The notes beneath the pieces are model-generated. The model did not search any database and had not been told where the DNA came from. It saw only the letters and a list, made by a program, of their open reading frames with translations. Both the position numbers and the translations under genes were made by a program. DNA of 11,404 nt from Flavobacteriaceae bacterium (GTDB taxonomy: Bacteria; Bacteroidota; Bacteroidia; Flavobacteriales; Flavobacteriaceae): NCBI GenBank assembly GCA_002695445.1, contig NZOY01000098.1:1-11404 (forward strand), given 5' to 3'. Shown piece after piece: positions 7,144-11,404 of this stretch. Position 1 is the stretch's first letter. The number at the start of each line of letters is the position of its first letter.

Positions 7144-7931
7144 TCAATTTCAATTATTACTCGGGTTCCCTCATTAGATCTAATGTTAAATACAGTTTGG
7201 TCATGGAAAATTAGGTATTGCCCCTTTATTCCTTTTAGGACCCCTGAAAATTCATTTTCCTTTTCTAAATTGAGACTTTTTATTTTTTTGGGATATTGTA
7301 GGACAGGAAAATCTATTTCAATTATATTACTACCACTAATAATATAGGGTTTTAAATCGTTTGGTAATAAATCAATTGCTTGATTAATTGCCTTCTCCCA
7401 CTGAACTTCTTCATGTTCGTTTTGCAACATTTTTCTCCAATTGGTTTTATCAGAAAAAACTTTTTTTAAACTAACCTCCGCAATACCAGCCATATATCTA
7501 TTAGGAACCTCTAAAATTCCTACTGCCTGATGAGCTCCTTGGTCTATCCATCTAGTGGGAATTTGACTTTTTCGTGTGACTCCTACTTTTAGATGACTAC
7601 TTGAAGCTAGGTAAACCCAATGGGGCTGTAGTTGAACTTTCTTTTCGTATTCTAAATCTCTATCTTCGATACCTAAATGTGCTTTGCTTAGCTCTGGACG
7701 CATTACCCAATCTCCCGCTGAGGGAATATCAAAAAAGCACTTTTGACAATAGCCTTGTCTATAAATTGACTTAGACTGATTACAGTTCAAACACTGACTT
7801 CCGTCAAAAGTAATTTTTAAGTTTCGATCTAAGAATTCATTCATTATCAAAAAGTCATTTTCAAATTCGAGAAAGTAACGAATTGAAGTAGCACTTTCTG
7901 AAATCATTTTTCTAAGAACTCCCCGAAACAT
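7140..7931 (-). CDS. DUF2797 family protein with an N-terminal four-cysteine zinc ribbon
   Basis: I recognise this as the uncharacterised DUF2797 family; no function is established to my knowledge. Four cysteines at 47, 50, 62 and 65 (CLNC and CQKC) form a likely zinc ribbon. The central block WVYLASSSHLKVGVTR (105-120), followed by PTRWIDQGA (125-133), resembles a GIY-YIG nuclease-like core: a tyrosine strand, a KVG strand, then a basic helix. That resemblance is my inference, and a nuclease activity is not shown. The C-terminal part (about 200-263) looks like mixed beta strands and ends in VIIEID. No signal peptide or membrane segment is seen, so it should be cytosolic. The 263-residue length is plausible for the family. 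The ATG at 7931 follows a consensus -7 element on the minus strand. It is divergent from the GH3 gene and its stop overlaps that of rluF. Confidence 0.85.
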   Translation of the reverse strand: MFRGVLRKMISESATSIRYFLEFENDFLIMNEFLDRNLKITFDGSQCLNCNQSKSIYRQGYCQKCFFDIPSAGDWVMRPELSKAHLGIEDRDLEYEKKVQLQPHWVYLASSSHLKVGVTRKSQIPTRWIDQGAHQAVGILEVPNRYMAGIAEVSLKKVFSDKTNWRKMLQNEHEEVQWEKAINQAIDLLPNDLKPYIISGSNIIEIDFPVLQYPKKIKSLNLEKENEFSGVLKGIKGQYLIFHDQTVFNIRSNEGTRVIIEID

Positions 7932-7948
7932 CTTAAATTAAAAGTTTA

Positions 7949-7956
7949 TATTTTTG
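7949..7956 (+). promoter_or_regulatory. Candidate -7 element for the GH3 gene
   Basis: TATTTTTG matches TAnnTTTG exactly and lies 19 bases before the ATG at 7976. No TTTG-like -33 element is seen at the expected distance, so the call is tentative. Confidence 0.35.
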
Positions 7957-7958
7957 TT

Positions 7959-7966
7959 CAAAGATA
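7959..7966 (-). promoter_or_regulatory. Candidate -7 element for the DUF2797 gene
   Basis: On the minus strand TATCTTTG matches TAnnTTTG exactly, identical to the element before sppA, and lies 27 bases before the ATG at 7931. No well-spaced -33 element was found. It is only 2 bases from the opposite-facing element at 7949-7956. Confidence 0.4.
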
Positions 7967-7975
7967 CATCTTCTT

Positions 7976-9493
7976 ATGCCAATTCCCCTTTTCAATTCCG
8001 TCGCATCTTGGTTTCTAAAAAAACGTATACATCAAATAGAGCTTTTCATGAAATACCCCAATGAAGTTCAAGAGGAATTGTTATATAAACTAATAAGCAG
8101 TGCCTCTAAAACTGAGGTAGGTTTAAATAACGATTTTAGATCAATTGAAAATTATGATGATTTTAAAAATAGATTACCAATTGTAAGCTATGAGAATATA
8201 TACGAGGAAATTGAACGATGTAGAAAAGGAGAGCAGAATATTTTTTGGCCCAGTCCAATCAAGTGGTTTGCTAAGTCAAGTGGTACTACAAATTCAAAAA
8301 GTAAATTCATACCAATCAGCACTGAGTCACTCGAGGATTGTCATTATAAAGCTGGAAAAGATATGTTATCAATTTATTACAATAATAATGAAAATGCTCA
8401 AATTTTAGCTGGTAAATGTTTACGATTGGGAGGTAGTAGTGAATTATATCAAAATACAAATAGTTATTTTGGAGATTTATCAGCAATTATTATTGATAAC
8501 CTACCATTTTGGGCTGAATTGGGAAGTACCCCAAGCTATAAAGTCTCTTTGATGCCTGAATGGGAAGCAAAAATGGAAGCGATAATTGATGAAACTCTGG
8601 ATAAAAAAGTTACAAGCCTTGCCGGGGTACCATCTTGGATGTTAGTATTACTTCAAAACGTATTAAGAAAAACAAATAAAACATCAATCAATGAGGTTTG
8701 GCCATTTGTTGAGGTATACTTCCATGGAGGTGTTAGTTTTCACCCCTACAGAGAACAATTTGAAAAATTATTTTTAGGAAGTAAATTAAATTTCTTTGAA
8801 ACATTTAATGCCTCAGAAGGTTTCTTTGGAATTCAAGATAGAAACTCTTCAAATGAGCTTTTATTGATGCTGGATTACGGTATTTTTTATGAATTCATTC
8901 CAATGGACAAAATAGGTTGTGAGGAAAATGAAGTTATAATTCCTCTTAGCGAAGTAAAATTAAACACGAATTATTCAATGGTCATAACAACCAATGCGGG
9001 TCTTTGGAGATATAAAATTGGAGACACCATAAGGTTTACATCCCTTAACCCATATAGAATTCAGATAACAGGTAGAACTAAAGTTCACATAAATGTTTTT
9101 GGAGAAGAGCTAATGATAGAAAATGCTGAGGTTGCAATGAGTAAAACTGCAAAGCAATTAGGTCTTGAAATAATTGATTACACAGCTGGTCCAATATATA
9201 TGAGTTCAAATAATAAAGGAGGGCATCAATGGATAATTGAGTTTAAAAATAATCCAAAAAAAATTGATGAGTTTTCATTAATACTAGATAAAAATCTGAA
9301 GGATGTAAACTCTGATTATGAAGCAAAACGTTATAAAGATATGACTCTGACTATTCCAAAAATAACTGTAGCAAAAAAGAATTTATTTTATAATTGGATG
9401 GCATCAAAAAATAAACTGGGGGGGCAAAATAAAGTTCCTAGACTTTCTAATTCAAGAGAATTATTAGAAGAACTTATTCAAATGAATAATTAA
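7976..9493 (+). CDS. GH3 family acyl-adenylate/amide-forming enzyme (auxin-responsive GH3-like)
   Basis: GH3 proteins belong to the ANL adenylating superfamily; the plant enzymes activate a carboxylic acid with ATP and couple it to an amino acid. The bacterial substrate is not known to me. Visible motifs are the phosphate-binding loop SSGTT at 101-105, FNASEG at 277-282 (A5-like), LWRYKIGD at 343-350 with ribose-binding Asp350, GRTK at 366-369 at the domain hinge, and a C-terminal GGQNKVPRL (482-490) whose Lys486 is in the usual place for the catalytic lysine. The 505-residue length is normal for bacterial members. No signal peptide is visible; the N-terminus (residues 1-20) is mildly hydrophobic then basic. 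A G7 run at 9418-9424 encodes the LGGQ part. It stands alone, divergent from DUF2797, and its TAA overlaps the clpX stop by 4 bases. Confidence 0.9.
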   Translation: MPIPLFNSVASWFLKKRIHQIELFMKYPNEVQEELLYKLISSASKTEVGLNNDFRSIENYDDFKNRLPIVSYENIYEEIERCRKGEQNIFWPSPIKWFAKSSGTTNSKSKFIPISTESLEDCHYKAGKDMLSIYYNNNENAQILAGKCLRLGGSSELYQNTNSYFGDLSAIIIDNLPFWAELGSTPSYKVSLMPEWEAKMEAIIDETLDKKVTSLAGVPSWMLVLLQNVLRKTNKTSINEVWPFVEVYFHGGVSFHPYREQFEKLFLGSKLNFFETFNASEGFFGIQDRNSSNELLLMLDYGIFYEFIPMDKIGCEENEVIIPLSEVKLNTNYSMVITTNAGLWRYKIGDTIRFTSLNPYRIQITGRTKVHINVFGEELMIENAEVAMSKTAKQLGLEIIDYTAGPIYMSSNNKGGHQWIIEFKNNPKKIDEFSLILDKNLKDVNSDYEAKRYKDMTLTIPKITVAKKNLFYNWMASKNKLGGQNKVPRLSNSRELLEELIQMNN

Positions 9494-10719
9494 GAAACTA
9501 CCTTTAATGCTGGTAAATCTGCATTTGAAAGCTTTTGTTCGGCATACGTTTTGGTTACCTTGAGAGTATTTGTTTCAGATTCGGGAAGTTCAAACATGGC
9601 ATCATTTAAAACTGCTTCACATAAAGATCTCAAACCTCGAGCACCCAATTTGTATTCTAATGCTTTATCAACTATAAAACTTAGTGCCCCTTGTGTAAAG
9701 GTTAAATCAATTCCATCCATTTCAAATAATTGAACATATTGTTTTATTAAAGCATTTTTGGGTGTAGTTAAAATTGTACTCAAGGTTTCCCTATCAAGTG
9801 GATTCATATAGGTCAAAACAGGAAGCCTTCCAATAATTTCAGGAATAAGTCCAAATGATTTAATATCACGAGGAGTTATGTATTGCAAAATATTTTCAGA
9901 ATCAACCTTTTTTAATTCCTTATTTGTATTGTAACCAATAGCTTGAAGGTTTAAGCGTTTATTTATTGTTTTGTCAATACCATCAAATGCCCCACCTGCA
10001 ATGAAAAGTATATTGGAAGTATCCACTTCGATAAATTTTTGGTCTGGGTGTTTACGTCCTCCTTTTGGGGGGACATTTACAATAGTTCCCTCTAATAACT
10101 TTAATAGCGCTTGTTGGACACCTTCTCCAGATACATCTCTTGTTATGGAAGGATTATCTCCCTTTCTAGCTATTTTATCTATTTCATCTATGAATACAAT
10201 TCCATTCTGGGCTAAATCAAGGTTATAATCGGCAGATTGCAATAATCTAGTGAGGATAGTTTCAACATCCTCTCCTACATAGCCTGCTTCTGTCAGAACA
10301 GTGGCATCTACAATTGCTAAAGGAACTTTTAAAAGTTTTGATATGGTCTGAGCTAAAAGTGTTTTTCCCGTACCAGTCTGTCCAACAAGAATTACATTAC
10401 TTTTTTGAATTTCAACATCACTTTTAATTCTATTTTGGTTAATCCTTTTGTAGTGATTATAAACTGCAACTGAAAGTATTTTTTTTGCTGACTCCTGACC
10501 AATAACATATTGATCAAGAAATGCCTTTATTTTTTTTGGAGGGTGCAATTCTATTGAAAAGGAATCATCGGATTTTTTCTCACTAATTTCCTCTTTTACA
10601 ATTCCATGAGCTTGAAGAATACATTTGTCACAAATATGAGCATCTAAACCTGCAATGAGCAATTGGGTTTCAGGTTTTGAACGACCACAGAATGAACAGT
10701 TTAATTCTTCTTTACTCAT
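9490..10719 (-). CDS. clpX: ATP-dependent Clp protease ATP-binding subunit ClpX
   Basis: ClpX is the hexameric AAA+ unfoldase that recognises tagged proteins, unfolds them and feeds them to ClpP in the cytoplasm. The N-terminal zinc-binding domain has Cys8, Cys11, Cys30 and Cys33. The AAA+ core has Walker A GQTGTGKT at 113-120, the pore-1 loop GYVGE at 146-150, Walker B ending in Asp178-Glu179, the RKH pore motif at 222-224, an arginine finger region IPEIIGRLP with Arg298, and sensor 2 GARGLR at 359-364. The ClpP-docking loop reads IGY (261-263) where most members have IGF or a similar hydrophobic triplet. At 409 residues it is slightly shorter than E. coli ClpX (424). It begins 6 bases after the clpP stop, so the two are very likely one transcript, and ends in a 4-base overlap with the GH3 stop. 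Confidence 0.97.
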   Translation of the reverse strand: MSKEELNCSFCGRSKPETQLLIAGLDAHICDKCILQAHGIVKEEISEKKSDDSFSIELHPPKKIKAFLDQYVIGQESAKKILSVAVYNHYKRINQNRIKSDVEIQKSNVILVGQTGTGKTLLAQTISKLLKVPLAIVDATVLTEAGYVGEDVETILTRLLQSADYNLDLAQNGIVFIDEIDKIARKGDNPSITRDVSGEGVQQALLKLLEGTIVNVPPKGGRKHPDQKFIEVDTSNILFIAGGAFDGIDKTINKRLNLQAIGYNTNKELKKVDSENILQYITPRDIKSFGLIPEIIGRLPVLTYMNPLDRETLSTILTTPKNALIKQYVQLFEMDGIDLTFTQGALSFIVDKALEYKLGARGLRSLCEAVLNDAMFELPESETNTLKVTKTYAEQKLSNADLPALKVVS

Positions 10720-10725
10720 AATAAT

Positions 10726-11388
10726 CTATTTAGTAGAACTAAGTACTTCATCAACCATACCGTATGATTTTGCTTCCTCGGCTTTCATCCAATAATCTCG
10801 ATCACTATCTTTATTAACCTTATCTACTTTTTGTTTAGAGTGTTTAGCAATTATTTGGTATAATTCTTCCTTCAGCTTTAAGATTTCTCTTGCAGTAATT
10901 TCAATATCAGATGCTTGACCTTGAGCTCCTCCCAAGGGCTGATGAATCATCACTCTTGAATGAGGCAAAGCAGAGCGTTTTCCACTTTTACCTGCGCATA
11001 AAAGTACAGCTCCCATTGATGCTGCCATTCCAGTACAGATAGTAGCAACATCAGGTGAAATAAACTGCATGGTATCGTAGATTCCCAATCCAGCGTAAAC
11101 TCCACCTCCAGGCGAATTGATATAAAGCTGAATATCTCTTTTAGCATCTACACTCTGCAAAAACAGTAGCTGTGCTTGAATTACATTTGCTACATTATCA
11201 TTTATTGCGGTTCCTAAAAACATTATCCTGTCCATCATCAATCTCGAAAAAACATCCATTTGAGCAACATTCAATTGTCTTTCTTCAATAATGTAAGGTG
11301 TCATACTGCTCACAATTTTATCCAAATAAATTGAATTAATTCCATGATGCTTTGTTGCAAACTTTTTAAACTCTTTTTTGTAATCCAT
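10726..11388 (-). CDS. clpP: ATP-dependent Clp protease proteolytic subunit ClpP
   Basis: ClpP forms the two-ring serine protease chamber that works with ClpX. The catalytic triad is complete: Ser124 in GMAASMGA, His149 in MIHQP and Asp198 in SDRDYW, with the same spacing as E. coli ClpP (25 and 49 residues). Other family features are NSPGG at 91-95 and PLGGAQGQASD at 151-161. The 220-residue length is normal; the first 25 or so residues probably include a cleaved propeptide. The ATG at 11388 is only 16 bases from the window edge, so its promoter and any upstream partner are not visible; in many bacteria the trigger factor gene lies there. It is the first gene of the clpP-clpX pair within the window. 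Confidence 0.97.
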   Translation of the reverse strand: MDYKKEFKKFATKHHGINSIYLDKIVSSMTPYIIEERQLNVAQMDVFSRLMMDRIMFLGTAINDNVANVIQAQLLFLQSVDAKRDIQLYINSPGGGVYAGLGIYDTMQFISPDVATICTGMAASMGAVLLCAGKSGKRSALPHSRVMIHQPLGGAQGQASDIEITAREILKLKEELYQIIAKHSKQKVDKVNKDSDRDYWMKAEEAKSYGMVDEVLSSTK

Positions 11389-11404
11389 TTTTTTAATATA
11401 TGAT

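Noticed and set aside
8190..8408. 72-codon + strand frame inside the GH3 gene
   Set aside because: It is an alternative frame within a strongly motif-supported gene, including its SSGTT loop.

Overview
The window is an AT-rich, tightly packed chromosomal segment that looks like Bacteroidota (Bacteroidetes). The arguments are protein content typical of that phylum (a folK-deoxynucleoside kinase fusion, a bacterial GH3 protein, a DUF2797 protein, a 67K-type SppA and a VUT-family queuosine-precursor transporter), several intergenic matches to the phylum's TAnnTTTG -7 promoter element, and no clear Shine-Dalgarno sites before the starts. I cannot name a genus; a Cytophagales- or Flavobacteriia-like organism is a guess from the protein style. 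No mobile elements, CRISPR arrays, rRNA/tRNA genes or phage genes are visible, and no non-coding stretch exceeds about 120 bases.

Layout from left to right. 1-2133 (-): the first 711 codons of mutS, running off the left edge. 2247-2780 (+): a stand-alone SpoU/TrmH-type RNA 2'-O-methyltransferase, divergent from mutS. 2731-3877 (-): a folK-deoxynucleoside kinase fusion split by a frameshift at a run of ten A. 3945-7143 (+): a three-gene unit of sppA, yhhQ and rluF with zero or negative spacing. 7140-7931 (-): a DUF2797 zinc-ribbon protein. 7976-9493 (+): a GH3-family adenylating enzyme, divergent from the DUF2797 gene. 9490-11388 (-): clpX preceded by clpP, a standard ATP-dependent protease operon.

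Most of this is housekeeping: DNA mismatch repair, RNA modification, folate and nucleotide metabolism, membrane proteolysis and Clp proteolysis. Three points stand out. First, the folK reading frame is broken exactly at an A10 tract while both halves remain well conserved, so it is a sequencing error, a recent mutation, or a case of transcriptional slippage. Second, yhhQ (queuosine precursor uptake) overlaps rluF; in E. coli RluF makes pseudouridine 35 of tRNA-Tyr, next to queuosine 34, so this pair may jointly serve one anticodon. Third, the divergent DUF2797/GH3 pair has two consensus -7 elements only 2 bases apart on opposite strands. I do not see convincing evidence for a wholly new multi-gene system.
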